DNA of 13,500 nucleotides from Synechococcales cyanobacterium 340R_concoct_173_sub. GTDB lineage: Bacteria > Cyanobacteriota > Cyanobacteriia > Leptolyngbyales > Leptolyngbyaceae. The stretch is taken from NCBI GenBank assembly GCA_025354065.1, contig JANXNM010000769.1, positions 1-13,500 on the forward strand. The letters run 5' to 3'. This document shows, piece after piece, positions 6,790-13,500 of this stretch. The translations under genes were made by a program, and so were the position numbers. How positions within the stretch are numbered: position 1 is the first letter of the stretch; every line of letters starts with the position of its first letter. The notes under the pieces are model-generated. The model did no database searches and was not told the origin of the DNA. It saw only the letters and a list, made by a program, of their open reading frames with translations.

Positions 6790-7026
6790 ATGTCTCTTGC
6801 ATTGACCACGGATAATGTCGAAACCGTCCTCGACGAACTCCGTCCCTATCTCATTTCGGATGGCGGAAACGTCGAACTCGTTGAAATTGACGGCCCTGTT
6901 GTAAAACTACGCCTCAATGGTGCTTGCGGTTCTTGCCCAAGTTCAACCATGACGCTTCGGATGGGAATCGAACGGAGACTCCGCGAGAAAATCCCCGAAA
7001 TCAACGAAATCGAACAAGTGTTCTAA
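6790..7026 (+). CDS. nfu: NifU C-terminal-domain (Nfu) iron-sulfur cluster scaffold
   Basis: 78 residues, consisting of the Nfu domain alone. The conserved opening [24 protein letters not shown] is followed by the cluster-binding C-x-x-C (Cys46, Cys49, in GACGSCPSS) and then [18 protein letters not shown]. This is the form found in cyanobacteria and chloroplasts (CnfU/NfuA-like), which assembles a [4Fe-4S] or [2Fe-2S] cluster on a dimer and passes it to proteins such as photosystem I subunits; that role is known for the family and not shown here. It lacks the N-terminal A-type domain of E. coli NfuA. A strong intrinsic terminator follows the gene at 7080-7112. Confidence 0.92.
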   Translation: MSLALTTDNVETVLDELRPYLISDGGNVELVEIDGPVVKLRLNGACGSCPSSTMTLRMGIERRLREKIPEINEIEQVF

Positions 7027-7079
7027 GCAGGTAAATATTCTAAAGGGGCATTAATGCTGGGTTAGAAATTGCTTAAATC

Positions 7080-7112
7080 AAGATCCATGGAATTCCGTGG
7101 ATCTTATTTTTT
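7080..7112 (+). terminator. Intrinsic terminator after the Nfu gene
   Basis: AAGATCCATGG (7080-7090), loop AATT, then CCGTGGATCTT (7095-7105) form an 11-pair stem with one G-T pair, followed by A and a run of six T (7107-7112). It ends the DUF3386/Nfu transcript. Confidence 0.85.
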
Positions 7113-7164
7113 GCCATATAATCGACGATCGCTTAGGATAAACCCATCTTTTAAGTCCTTTGCC

Positions 7165-7734
7165 ATGATTCCTGACATCAACCCTATTTTGCTTCCAATC
7201 CTCGCCACCGAACTCAAATACGGTGAACTTGCCTACGGTCCAAATTTCCTTTTAGACCTCAAAATTTTCAGCCAAACCAAACCTACAAAATCGGTTTCTG
7301 CTGCCTATAAATTAATTAAGTCAATTTATGCCGAAACCCCTCTTCCTGAAGCTCATCTAGAACCGTTACTCAGTACGATCGATCGGGATACGACATCCGA
7401 TTCCTGGGATGCGAAAGATAATATTAGTGAACTCACGACTGCAACATTTGGCGAATGGCTAGTGGGATGTTGTTTGGCTAAAGAATATTTTGAAGCTGAA
7501 AATACAGAGACTGAAGGTGCTGAGTCTGAAGGTGCTGAGACTAATTCTTACGACGCGCACAAAGCATCACTAGACCAACTCATCCAAACCATTCAACCCT
7601 TATTGTTCGGTGACACCAAGTCCGTAACGCTTTATACTCTCACTGATTCTAATAATGAAAATACGCCTTACAGTGTCTATCTCTCGATCGGTCCTACTCA
7701 TACCCTGCTAGTTGTTAGTCATTGGATTTTATAG
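7165..7734 (+). CDS. Hypothetical protein, 189 residues
   Basis: Family not recognised. The ATG at 7165 (MIPDINPILLPILATELKYG) is chosen. A longer frame begins at a TTG (7069), but its first codons lie inside the terminator hairpin, so it is unlikely. The protein is mainly helical in pattern and acidic. There is no signal peptide or clear membrane segment, although the end is hydrophobic (YLSIGPTHTLLVVSHWIL). The middle contains an acidic repeat ETEGAESEGAET, encoded by two near-identical 15-base units (7507-7521 and 7522-7536) that probably vary in copy number between strains. The segment LTTATFGEWLVGCCLAKEYF is the most conserved-looking core. No functional clue comes from its neighbours. 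Confidence 0.65.
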   Translation: MIPDINPILLPILATELKYGELAYGPNFLLDLKIFSQTKPTKSVSAAYKLIKSIYAETPLPEAHLEPLLSTIDRDTTSDSWDAKDNISELTTATFGEWLVGCCLAKEYFEAENTETEGAESEGAETNSYDAHKASLDQLIQTIQPLLFGDTKSVTLYTLTDSNNENTPYSVYLSIGPTHTLLVVSHWIL

Positions 7735-7771
7735 ATAGATCCATTGATGCGGTAATATACGATTTTGGCCT

Positions 7772-7807
7772 TGTAAAACTACTATGTCCTGTAAAACTAT
7801 TATGTAT
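7772..7807 (+). repeat. 18-base tandem repeat in the leader of the dioxygenase gene
   Basis: TGTAAAACTACTATGTCC (7772-7789) and TGTAAAACTATTATGTAT (7790-7807) agree at 15 of 18 bases. The second copy ends 14 bases before the ATG at 7822, where a ribosome binding site would normally be. Each copy carries an ATG in one shared frame. Confidence 0.75.
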
Positions 7808-7825
7808 CATACAAATTTGCCATGA
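7784..7825 (+). other. Possible 13-codon leader minicistron overlapping the next start
   Basis: ATG 7784 opens MSCKTIMYHTNLP and stops at TGA 7823-7825, which overlaps the ATG at 7822-7824 (ATGA). Such an overlap can couple translation. No Shine-Dalgarno sequence precedes the minicistron, so expression is unproven. Confidence 0.25.
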
Positions 7826-8499
7826 ACGATCGCAAATCTTTTACTTCTAGTTCGGCCCGGCTAATCGAGGAAGTCCGTCGGGGCTGGCACTGGGTTGTCT
7901 TTGTGATATCGGTGTTGGGCCGGGTTGGAGGCATCAAAGAATGGATTCAGACCTTAAAACGCTTGGTGAATCTCTTATCGTCACGGGCAAAAGGGACCGT
8001 TAGAGTGCTGGATGGCCGATCGTTTTATCAGGCATCAGAATTTCCCTTTGCTGGCATATTAGAATCAAATTGGGAAATCATTCTAAAAGAAGTGAGTGAT
8101 TTGCAGGGCGAGTACTTCATTCCTTGGAGTGAAAAGTATTTGTATAAAGAGGGCTGGAGTACGTTTGGACTGTATGCCTATGGGGTCAAAATTTCCAAAA
8201 ATTGCGGTCTTTGTCCCGAAACAACTCGTTTACTCGAACAAATTCCAAACCTAACCACCGCCGGGTTTTCAGCCTTAGCGCCAGGAACTTGCATTGCCCC
8301 ACATACCGGGTATCCGGATGGGGTTTTGCGGTGCCATTTGGGATTAGTGATTCCGTCGGATTGTGCACTGCGGGTGGGCGATGAGGTGCAGGCTTGGCAG
8401 AATGGCAAATGTTTGATTTTTGATGATACGGCAGAGCATGAGGCTTGGAATCGTAGCGATCGGACCCGTGTAGTGCTGCTCTTGGACTTTACGCCCTAA
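7822..8499 (+). CDS. Aspartyl/asparaginyl beta-hydroxylase-like 2-oxoglutarate Fe(II) dioxygenase
   Basis: 225 residues. The C-terminal half carries the AspH-type double-stranded beta-helix: the start PGTCIAPHTG, then RCHLGLVIP, then LIFDDTAEHEAWN and RTRVVLLLDF. By spacing against human AspH the iron ligands are His161 (PHTG) and His206 (EHEAW), and the 2-oxoglutarate contacts are Arg170, His172 and Arg216. As in AspH, this is a two-histidine site without the usual carboxylate. The enzyme should couple 2-oxoglutarate decarboxylation to hydroxylation of a substrate, protein or small molecule, that cannot be read from the sequence. Residues 21-38 are hydrophobic (GWHWVVFVISVLG) and may anchor it to a membrane. 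Lacking a Shine-Dalgarno site, the start may rely on coupling. The Rpn-type gene follows after 27 bases. Confidence 0.88.
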   Translation: MNDRKSFTSSSARLIEEVRRGWHWVVFVISVLGRVGGIKEWIQTLKRLVNLLSSRAKGTVRVLDGRSFYQASEFPFAGILESNWEIILKEVSDLQGEYFIPWSEKYLYKEGWSTFGLYAYGVKISKNCGLCPETTRLLEQIPNLTTAGFSALAPGTCIAPHTGYPDGVLRCHLGLVIPSDCALRVGDEVQAWQNGKCLIFDDTAEHEAWNRSDRTRVVLLLDFTP

Positions 8500-8526
8500 T
8501 ATTGGAACCTAGCTTGGGTGAATTGA

Positions 8527-9393
8527 ATGCGCCGAGACCCGCTCTTCTATCAAATGTTTCAACGATCGCCCCAATTACTATTTGATTTAATTGGCGATCG
8601 TCCATTGAATGCTAATGACTACCGATTTGATTCGGTCGCTGTAAAGGAACCGAAGTTTGAAATTGACGGTGTATTTCTGCCACCTGAATCTGAACCGGGA
8701 GTAGTCTATTTCTGCGAGGTACAGTTTCAAAAGGATGAAAAGTTGTACGAGCGGTTATTTGGTGAATCATTACTTTATTTTTATCAGAACTGCGATCGAT
8801 TTTCCGATTGGCAAGCGGTCGTAATTTATCCATCCCGTAGTACCGAACAAAGTAAGCTGCATCCCCATCGATCATTGCTTAATGGCCCACAGGTTAAGCG
8901 GATTTACCTTAACCAGTTAGGTGATGTGAGATCGCTCCCGATTGCAGTTGCGGCAGCGGTGTTGACAATTATTGATGAAGCCGAAGCCCCAGAGGTAGCT
9001 CGATATTTATTGTCACGCACTAAGGAGGAAGGATTTACGGCTAGGGAAAGATCTAATCTTATTGATATTGTGACATCTATAATGGTCTATAAGTTCACTA
9101 ACTTAAATCGTCTAGAGATTAAAACTATGCTAGGACTGAATTTACTAGAAGAACCCCGCTCCATAAGGGAAGCCAAGGATGAAGGCCGTGAAGAAGGTCG
9201 AGAAGAAGGTCGAGAAGAAGTCGGTCGATCGCTGATTCTCAGACAACTTACAAAAAAGGTTGGTAAGTTAGACGAGGCGATGCGCGATCGTGTATCCATT
9301 TTGGCGGTGGAGCAACTCGAAGCATTGGGTGAGGCATTGCTTGATTTCTCTGGGGGCGCTGATTTAGAGGGTTGGTTTAGCGAGAATAGCTAG
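8527..9393 (+). CDS. Rpn family (DUF2887) PD-(D/E)XK nuclease-like protein
   Basis: 288 residues. The opening MRRDPLFYQMFQRSPQLLFDL and the segment FEIDGVFLPP...YFCEVQFQKDE are those of the DUF2887/Rpn family common in multiple copies in cyanobacteria. Asp47 and the E64-V-Q66 pair are the PD-(D/E)XK catalytic positions, with Gln in place of Lys, as usual in this family. Residues about 217-229 are a charged repeat (EGREEGREEGREE) encoded by short DNA repeats, and the end (about 233-285, RSLILRQLTKKVGKL) matches the DUF4351 tail. E. coli RpnA is a DNA endonuclease that promotes recombination; the cyanobacterial copies are mostly uncharacterised and often called transposases. It is possibly co-transcribed with the dioxygenase gene 27 bases upstream, which does not prove shared function. 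Confidence 0.88.
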   Translation: MRRDPLFYQMFQRSPQLLFDLIGDRPLNANDYRFDSVAVKEPKFEIDGVFLPPESEPGVVYFCEVQFQKDEKLYERLFGESLLYFYQNCDRFSDWQAVVIYPSRSTEQSKLHPHRSLLNGPQVKRIYLNQLGDVRSLPIAVAAAVLTIIDEAEAPEVARYLLSRTKEEGFTARERSNLIDIVTSIMVYKFTNLNRLEIKTMLGLNLLEEPRSIREAKDEGREEGREEGREEVGRSLILRQLTKKVGKLDEAMRDRVSILAVEQLEALGEALLDFSGGADLEGWFSENS

Positions 9394-9542
9394 GACAGAA
9401 TCGGCCCAGAACGATCGCCTGGTCCACCCTCAGCACATTACTTAGGACATTGGTGAGTTTTGGCGATCATTAAGCTGTAGTTAGCGTTGAAGATGAGTTT
9501 CAGTGTAAATTGTCTCAAGTCCCCATGAATTGAGTTTTCTCC

Positions 9543-9977
9543 ATGAGTCAAACAATTGAACCCACTGTTCATCTTGATAGCACTACCACAGCGACCGATG
9601 AACGCGTTAAATATGGTGAACGGGAAATTGAGAATGCTCAACTGATTACCTTCCCAAACCCGCGTCCAGGACGCATTTACACGATTTCGGTGATGATGCC
9701 GGAATTTACCTGTAAATGTCCCTTTTCCGGCTATCCAGACTTTGCAACGATGCATGTCAGCTATGTTCCAAGCGATCGAATTATTGAACTAAAAGCCATT
9801 AAGCTGTATATCAATAGCTATCGTGATCAATACATTTCCCATGAAGAAGTGACCAACAAAATCCTTGATGATTTAGTCGCGGCTTGTGATCCATTAGAAA
9901 TGACCATCAAAGGCGACTTTCAACCCCGAGGGAATGTTCATATGGTGGTTGAGGTGAAACACATTAAAGCCCGCTAG
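9543..9977 (+). CDS. queF: NADPH-dependent preQ0 reductase (7-cyano-7-deazaguanine reductase)
   Basis: 144 residues, the short (type I, unimodular) form. It reduces the nitrile of preQ0 to preQ1 in queuosine synthesis, in the cytoplasm. The catalytic cysteine is Cys59 in CKCPFSGYPDFA, with the partner Asp66 seven residues on, the same spacing as Cys55/Asp62 in Bacillus subtilis QueF. The QueF signature ELKAIKLY (82-89) is followed by NSYRDQYISHEE, in which His100/Glu101 match the substrate-binding pair. The start at ATG 9543 lacks a clear Shine-Dalgarno site. No preQ1 riboswitch pattern is seen upstream. Its stop (9975-9977) abuts the stop of the convergent protease gene. Confidence 0.95.
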   Translation: MSQTIEPTVHLDSTTTATDERVKYGEREIENAQLITFPNPRPGRIYTISVMMPEFTCKCPFSGYPDFATMHVSYVPSDRIIELKAIKLYINSYRDQYISHEEVTNKILDDLVAACDPLEMTIKGDFQPRGNVHMVVEVKHIKAR

Positions 9978-11162
9978 TCATTCCTGTTGCTGTTTTGGAA
10001 ACTCTGCTGGAGTAATGTCTACTGTGACTACAGTCTTTCCGCGCATTAATTCCAACGGAATGGCTTGACCGATTGTAGATGCTTCCACAACAGCCAAAAC
10101 TTCGGCGAGAGTTTCCACTGGTTTACCATTTAATTTACGGAAAATGTCCCCGGCTTGAACCCCGGCTCTAGAGGCTGGGGAATCTTTAGCAATCCCTAAA
10201 ATAATCACACCACGCTCTTGAGTTACCTCTAGATTTTGGTCCGATTCGCGCTTAATCCGATCGCGTAATTCGGAGGTCAAATCGCCCATTTGAACTCCTA
10301 GAAATGGATGATTTGCTTTCCCTTGATTGAACAATTGCTTTGAAATTCGTTGCGCTGTATCGATCGGAATCGCAAATCCTAAGCCCTGACCATTAGCCCG
10401 AATTGCGGTATTAATGCCAATCACTTCACCCCGATCGTTCAAAAGTGGCCCACCAGAATTACCCGGATTAATCGCCGCATCGGTTTGAATGAATCGCACT
10501 CGTTTATCCGGAATGCCCACCTCAATACTGCTTCGTCCTAGCGCACTGATAATTCCCGCTGTCACCGTATGGTCTAGTCCCAAGGGATTACCAATGGCTA
10601 TTGCCCATTGACCGACCACGAGTTTAGTCGAGTCACCCATTACGATGGTCGGAAGTCCTTGGGCCTCAATTTTGATGGCCGCCACATCCGTCACCGGATC
10701 CATGCCCACAACTTTGCCCGTCAAACTCCGACCATCCTCCAACAACACCTGCACCATATCGGCTCCAGCGACCACATGAGCATTGGTTAAAAGCTGGCCG
10801 TCAGCACTAATAATAAAGCCAGATCCAGTTCCACGCTGTGCTGGTCCATTTTCGTCGGGTGGCGCATCCGGTCTCTGCTGTCCAAAAAAACGTTTTAACA
10901 ATGAATTCGCATCGCCTTTTCCATCTCGCCGCCTAGATACCTCAATGCGAACCACTGCCGGACCCACACGTTCAACAACGGCAGCGATGAAGTTGGGCGG
11001 TGGGATTGTCGGCGAGTTAGACGCTTGTATAGCCGATCGGATAAGCGGTGCCAAAGATTCAGAACCCGATTTGCTGACGTAATGTGTGGCAATTAATCCA
11101 GATCCGCTGCCAACAGCAAGGAGTGAGGTGCCGAGGGCCAATTGTTTAAGCGTCAATCCCAT
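9978..11162 (-). CDS. HtrA/Deg-family trypsin-like serine protease with PDZ domain (HhoA/HhoB/HtrA type)
   Basis: 394 residues. Residues 1-28 are a hydrophobic N-terminal signal or anchor, placing the protein in the periplasm or at a membrane. The trypsin-like domain (about 58-280) has the complete triad: His129 (TNAHVV), Asp159 (TDVAAIKI) and Ser236 (NPGNSGGP). One PDZ domain follows (about 287-385), with FLGVQMGDLT and SPASRAGVQAGDIFRKLNGK. This one-PDZ layout is that of the cyanobacterial HhoA, HhoB and HtrA proteases, which degrade misfolded envelope proteins under heat and light stress; I cannot tell which of the three it is. The loop RFFGQQRPDAPPDENGPAQR (91-110) precedes the core as in other Deg proteases. 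It is convergent with queF, with no bases between the stops. Confidence 0.95.
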   Translation of the reverse strand: MGLTLKQLALGTSLLAVGSGSGLIATHYVSKSGSESLAPLIRSAIQASNSPTIPPPNFIAAVVERVGPAVVRIEVSRRRDGKGDANSLLKRFFGQQRPDAPPDENGPAQRGTGSGFIISADGQLLTNAHVVAGADMVQVLLEDGRSLTGKVVGMDPVTDVAAIKIEAQGLPTIVMGDSTKLVVGQWAIAIGNPLGLDHTVTAGIISALGRSSIEVGIPDKRVRFIQTDAAINPGNSGGPLLNDRGEVIGINTAIRANGQGLGFAIPIDTAQRISKQLFNQGKANHPFLGVQMGDLTSELRDRIKRESDQNLEVTQERGVIILGIAKDSPASRAGVQAGDIFRKLNGKPVETLAEVLAVVEASTIGQAIPLELMRGKTVVTVDITPAEFPKQQQE

Positions 11163-11338
11163 GACTTATCCGAAACCGTATAAATTCTCTCGATCGCTAG
11201 CTTACTGTACAGATCTAAGGTTGGGGCACTTTATTTATTCTCCGGGATATGACATTGGGCAAGCATCGCCCTAATCCCCTAGTTCCAAATCAATTTGAAC
11301 ACTATGATTTTTACAGAACGTTTTCAAACTTCTGTTCC

Positions 11339-11352
11339 CCGACTTAACTCGG
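11339..11352. repeat. Near-palindromic 14-base site upstream of the pilin-like gene
   Basis: CCGACTTAACTCGG is a dyad with arms CCGA/TCGG around TTAA and one symmetric mismatch (C opposite C). It lies 101 bases before the ATG at 11453. It is a candidate operator only. Confidence 0.3.
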
Positions 11353-11452
11353 CCCAATAGAGCTATCTGAACGTGGCACGCTCAAAACAGTGAGAGAGTC
11401 GGGCCGGGAAGGGGCACAATCAAGTTAAACGAGGGTTAGAACGGGGGCAATT

Positions 11453-12055
11453 ATGGCGCTGGCTAAAGTTGTAGAAACAGTCCGCTTTGGGAGAAGAAGA
11501 AAGATAATAAGACAAGCCTTTTTCTGGTTACTGACGACCGTGCTTGGTATGGTCACCACAAACACAGCCTGTACCCGTCAACCCTATGCTTCTACTGGTA
11601 CTAGTAAGCCCCAAGCAGAAGCAACGGTCGGTGCTAGAGCGCTTTCAAACAGCGAGACGAAGGCAATAGCAAACCTAACCATGATGGTGAGTGAGCAGTT
11701 TTCAGTTTATGGCACTCAAGCCCAATTTGCTCAGGACAGCAACCTTAGAGGCGGGGTGCCGCCCGCTGATCAACACTACAGCTATGCCATTGCCCAGGTA
11801 ACGCCAACGAAGGTTTACATAACCGCCACCGCCCAGCAGCCCACCCATCGCAGTTTGTCTGCCCAGATTTTTGTCCTTCCCGCTGCCAGCCGTGCTCAAG
11901 CCTATCAAAATAGCCCCATTAGTGGCTCCCTATGTGTGACCAATACGCCTTCACAGGTGCCTCCCGCTGCACCGGGGGATGCCACCGTCGCCGAACCACC
12001 CTGCCCATCTGGCTCTTTTTCTTTTAATGTGCTGTATCCGCAGAGGCGCAAGTAA
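11453..12055 (+). CDS. Type IV pilin-like G/H family protein, possible lipoprotein
   Basis: 200 residues. A basic N-terminus (RFGRRRK) is followed by a hydrophobic segment (about 21-36) ending at Cys40 in NTACTR, a weak lipobox. The rest resembles the globular domain of the cyanobacterial 'type IV pilin-like G and H' family: a helix with FSVYGTQAQFAQDSNLRGGV, then strands YSYAIAQVTPTKVYITATAQ and QIFVLP, and a cysteine-containing end (SLCVTNTPS, AEPPCPSGSF). The two late cysteines could form a disulfide. It lacks the prepilin peptidase G-F-T-L-x-E site, so it is not a normal pilin. It probably sits in the envelope; its role is not known. A run GGGGG lies upstream of ATG 11453, not a standard ribosome binding site. 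The family call rests on residue pattern and is moderate. Confidence 0.6.
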   Translation: MALAKVVETVRFGRRRKIIRQAFFWLLTTVLGMVTTNTACTRQPYASTGTSKPQAEATVGARALSNSETKAIANLTMMVSEQFSVYGTQAQFAQDSNLRGGVPPADQHYSYAIAQVTPTKVYITATAQQPTHRSLSAQIFVLPAASRAQAYQNSPISGSLCVTNTPSQVPPAAPGDATVAEPPCPSGSFSFNVLYPQRRK

Positions 12056-12263
12056 TGTATCAAACGTGTATTTTTCCTGTCTGTTTAGTTTATCGGGCAA
12101 GCTTTCTAACTCTTGCCGAAAGAATTGATAATCCCATCAAAAGTATTTGTCTCTTTCAACTGGTTTACTCTTTTACTTGACAAATGTATTAGTCTCTACA
12201 CACTTTTTTACATCGTTTTTTTCATAATGGGAATTGCTGAGTTCACCGCCCCCATCCCCCGCA

Positions 12264-12286
12264 GCAGATAACTTCTGCACTATAAT
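12264..12286 (+). promoter_or_regulatory. Dyad and TATAAT box upstream of the MHYT gene
   Basis: GCAGA (12264-12268) and TCTGC (12274-12278) form a 5-base inverted repeat that ends two bases before a perfect TATAAT (12281-12286), about 200 bases before the ATG at 12490. No -35 match is present at 17 bases, so an activator-dependent promoter bound at the dyad is a possibility. Confidence 0.35.
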
Positions 12287-12303
12287 CACACAGGGTCTGT
12301 CGG

Positions 12304-12329
12304 TATGTATGGACCTTATGTATCGACCT
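12304..12329 (+). repeat. 13-base tandem repeat in the presumed leader of the MHYT gene
   Basis: TATGTATGGACCT (12304-12316) and TATGTATCGACCT (12317-12329) differ at one base. GGACCT recurs at 12341-12346. The repeats lie 18 bases downstream of the TATAAT box, where a transcript would start or soon after. Confidence 0.65.
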
Positions 12330-12489
12330 TGTTAGACAGTGGACCTGAGTCGAAATAGCCCTTACTTTATTTGTGGGCACCCTCTAGATAAAGAACCATT
12401 CACGATTTTCTCAAAGGAATAACTAGCTAGAACGTCAGAATTAGCGAATCTCTACCTCGTATCTTATTTACTCAATCTTTCTCAATTCT

Positions 12490-13500
12490 ATGCCTCATTC
12501 CTTAGCCACCGATTACAATCTCCTACTGGTCATCGTTTCTGTCGCGATCGCCATCCTAGCGTCCTACACTGCTTTGGACCTAGCTGGACGAGTGAATGCA
12601 ACCCAGAACCGTGCTCAAATCGGTTGGCTGATCAGTGGAGCGGCTGCCATGGGTGCTGGCATCTGGTCGATGCACTTTATTGGCATGTTAGCCTTTCGAT
12701 TGCCTGTTCGCGTTTATTACGACTTTTTAACGGTTCTCGTTTCCGTTTTGCCTGCCATGATTGCTTCAGGACTGGCTCTATTTTTGGTCAGTCGCCCGAC
12801 ATTGGGTTGGATGCAGCTATTGGGCGGAAGCCTGTTCATGGGATTAGGGATTGTGTCAATGCACTATCTCGGCATGGCTGCAATGCATACGTCAGCAGTG
12901 ATGCATTATGATCCCCCGATCGTTACGCTCTCCGTTCTAGTTGCGATCGCAGTCTCCTTTGTCGGACTATTTTTGGTGTTCCAGTTGCGGGAAGAACTAA
13001 CGCCGCATCAAACCTGGAAAAAGCTCCTGGCTGCCATCATTATGGGAACAGCGATTCCAACGATGCACTATATCGGTATGGCCGCCGCTTGTTTCATGCC
13101 TATGCCCAATACAGTATTGGAGTCGGACTTACAGCCTCCCGAAAATATAGTCCCCTTAGCTGCTGCTGTAGTCATCGGCACCCTGATTATTTTAGGACTA
13201 GCGTTGTTAACGGCCTTTTTTGAGCGCCGACTGTCTGCTCAGATGATCTATGCCCAGGCAATCCAGGAAAGTCAAAAATCTCTCAAAGCAATTCTGGAAG
13301 GAATTCAAGTGGGGGTGTTGGTGATGGGAGATGATGCTCGAGTTCAGGCCGCGAATCATGCCGTTCTTGACCTATTACATCTTTCCAGCACCGCAGAATT
13401 GCAACAATTGTGGGATAGAACGGTCAACAACAATCTGGATTCATCCTCTCCCGACTCTTCAGAAGATCAGCTTCTCCAGTCGCTTCAACCTGTGTTTCAG
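12490..13500 (+). CDS. MHYT-domain integral membrane sensor with PAS region (partial, 3' end missing)
   Basis: Open from ATG 12490 to the window edge, 337 codons. Residues 1-255 hold the MHYT sensor, a multi-pass membrane domain (about seven helices), with three signature motifs: MHFIG (61-65), MHYLG (124-128) and MHYIG (192-196). The Met and His residues are proposed in this family to bind copper and sense O2, CO or NO at the membrane face. From about 262 (IQESQKSLKAILEGIQVGVL, then VMGDDARVQAANHAVLDLLH) a PAS-like domain begins in the cytoplasm. Proteins of this layout usually continue into a histidine kinase or GGDEF/EAL module, which lies outside the window. No clear Shine-Dalgarno site is seen before the start. 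The long upstream gap suggests its own promoter. Confidence 0.92.
   Translation, partial: MPHSLATDYNLLLVIVSVAIAILASYTALDLAGRVNATQNRAQIGWLISGAAAMGAGIWSMHFIGMLAFRLPVRVYYDFLTVLVSVLPAMIASGLALFLVSRPTLGWMQLLGGSLFMGLGIVSMHYLGMAAMHTSAVMHYDPPIVTLSVLVAIAVSFVGLFLVFQLREELTPHQTWKKLLAAIIMGTAIPTMHYIGMAAACFMPMPNTVLESDLQPPENIVPLAAAVVIGTLIILGLALLTAFFERRLSAQMIYAQAIQESQKSLKAILEGIQVGVLVMGDDARVQAANHAVLDLLHLSSTAELQQLWDRTVNNNLDSSSPDSSEDQLLQSLQPVFQ

Larger units (their letters stand above)
12056..12489. other. 434-base region without a gene; repeats and candidate promoter elements
   Basis: No convincing reading frame is present. A 41-codon frame starting in TAATG at 12055 has low-quality composition. The region holds a GGCAAG/CTTGCC hairpin (12096-12117) without a T run, a TTGACA (12177-12182) without a good -10 at normal distance, T-rich tracts at about 12204-12222, and a TATAAT at 12281-12286 preceded by a short dyad. 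A 13-base tandem repeat at 12304-12329 follows. It is probably the promoter and leader of the MHYT gene. Confidence 0.5.

Noticed and set aside
9163..9234. Short repeats encoding EGREEGREEGREE in the Rpn-type gene
   Set aside because: This charged repeat is usual in the DUF2887/DUF4351 proteins and is not a novelty.
9394..9542. A possible preQ1 riboswitch before queF
   Set aside because: I looked for the preQ1-I pattern of a short C-rich hairpin followed by an A-rich tail and did not see it. Only a weak CTCAA/TTGAG pair near 9510-9533 is present.
12055..12180. A 41-codon frame overlapping the pilin-like gene stop (TAATG)
   Set aside because: It is cysteine- and phenylalanine-rich with no recognisable pattern, in an A/T-rich gap; most likely chance.
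1..13500. Many CGATCG palindromes across the window
   Set aside because: They are the core of the HIP1 element, known to be abundant in many cyanobacteria. They are useful as a clade marker but are not a local feature.
1..13500. CRISPR arrays, tRNA or rRNA genes
   Set aside because: No regularly spaced repeats and no cloverleaf or rRNA-like sequence were found on either strand by eye.

Overview
This window reads as a piece of a cyanobacterial chromosome. The HIP1 core CGATCG recurs throughout (full GCGATCGC octamers at 12544-12551 and 12943-12950). Several products belong to families typical of cyanobacteria: a DUF3386 protein, a 78-residue Nfu-type scaffold, a type IV pilin-like G/H protein, an SLH-domain lipoprotein and an HhoA/HhoB/HtrA-type protease. 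I cannot name the species from sequence alone.

Layout. 1-2522 (minus) is the N-terminal 840 residues of a very large secreted protein, with a signal peptide, an inverse-autotransporter-like barrel and then a long parallel beta-helix; its 3' end is outside the window. 2523-2859 is non-coding and holds an inverted repeat and a candidate promoter for that gene. 2860-3909 is a degraded island: a truncated IS630-type transposase start, joined directly to the last codons of another gene, then three small phage-like genes. One of these is intact, one is cut by an in-frame TAG, and one carries a frameshift plus a TAA. 3930-5953 (minus) carries three envelope or enzyme genes: an outer-membrane beta-barrel-like protein, an SLH lipoprotein and a tautomerase-family protein.

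6083-7734 (plus) holds the DUF3386 gene, the Nfu iron-sulfur scaffold gene with a clear intrinsic terminator, and an unrecognised 189-residue protein. 7822-9393 (plus) holds an aspartyl/asparaginyl beta-hydroxylase-like dioxygenase and an Rpn-type (DUF2887) PD-(D/E)XK protein. queF (9543-9977, plus) and an HtrA-family protease (9978-11162, minus) meet tail to tail with no base between their stop codons. 11453-12055 (plus) is a type IV pilin-like lipoprotein candidate. A 434-base gap with short repeats follows, and from 12490 to the window end runs the N-terminal part of an MHYT-PAS signalling protein.

Most of the window is chromosomal housekeeping and envelope function, not one dedicated system. 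Queuosine synthesis (QueF), iron-sulfur assembly (Nfu) and envelope proteolysis (HtrA) sit beside surface proteins. I did not find a convincing new multi-gene system. The least ordinary parts are the decayed phage-like cassette behind the IS630 fragment, the inverse autotransporter with a beta-helix passenger, and the tandem-repeat leader with an overlapping minicistron before the dioxygenase gene.
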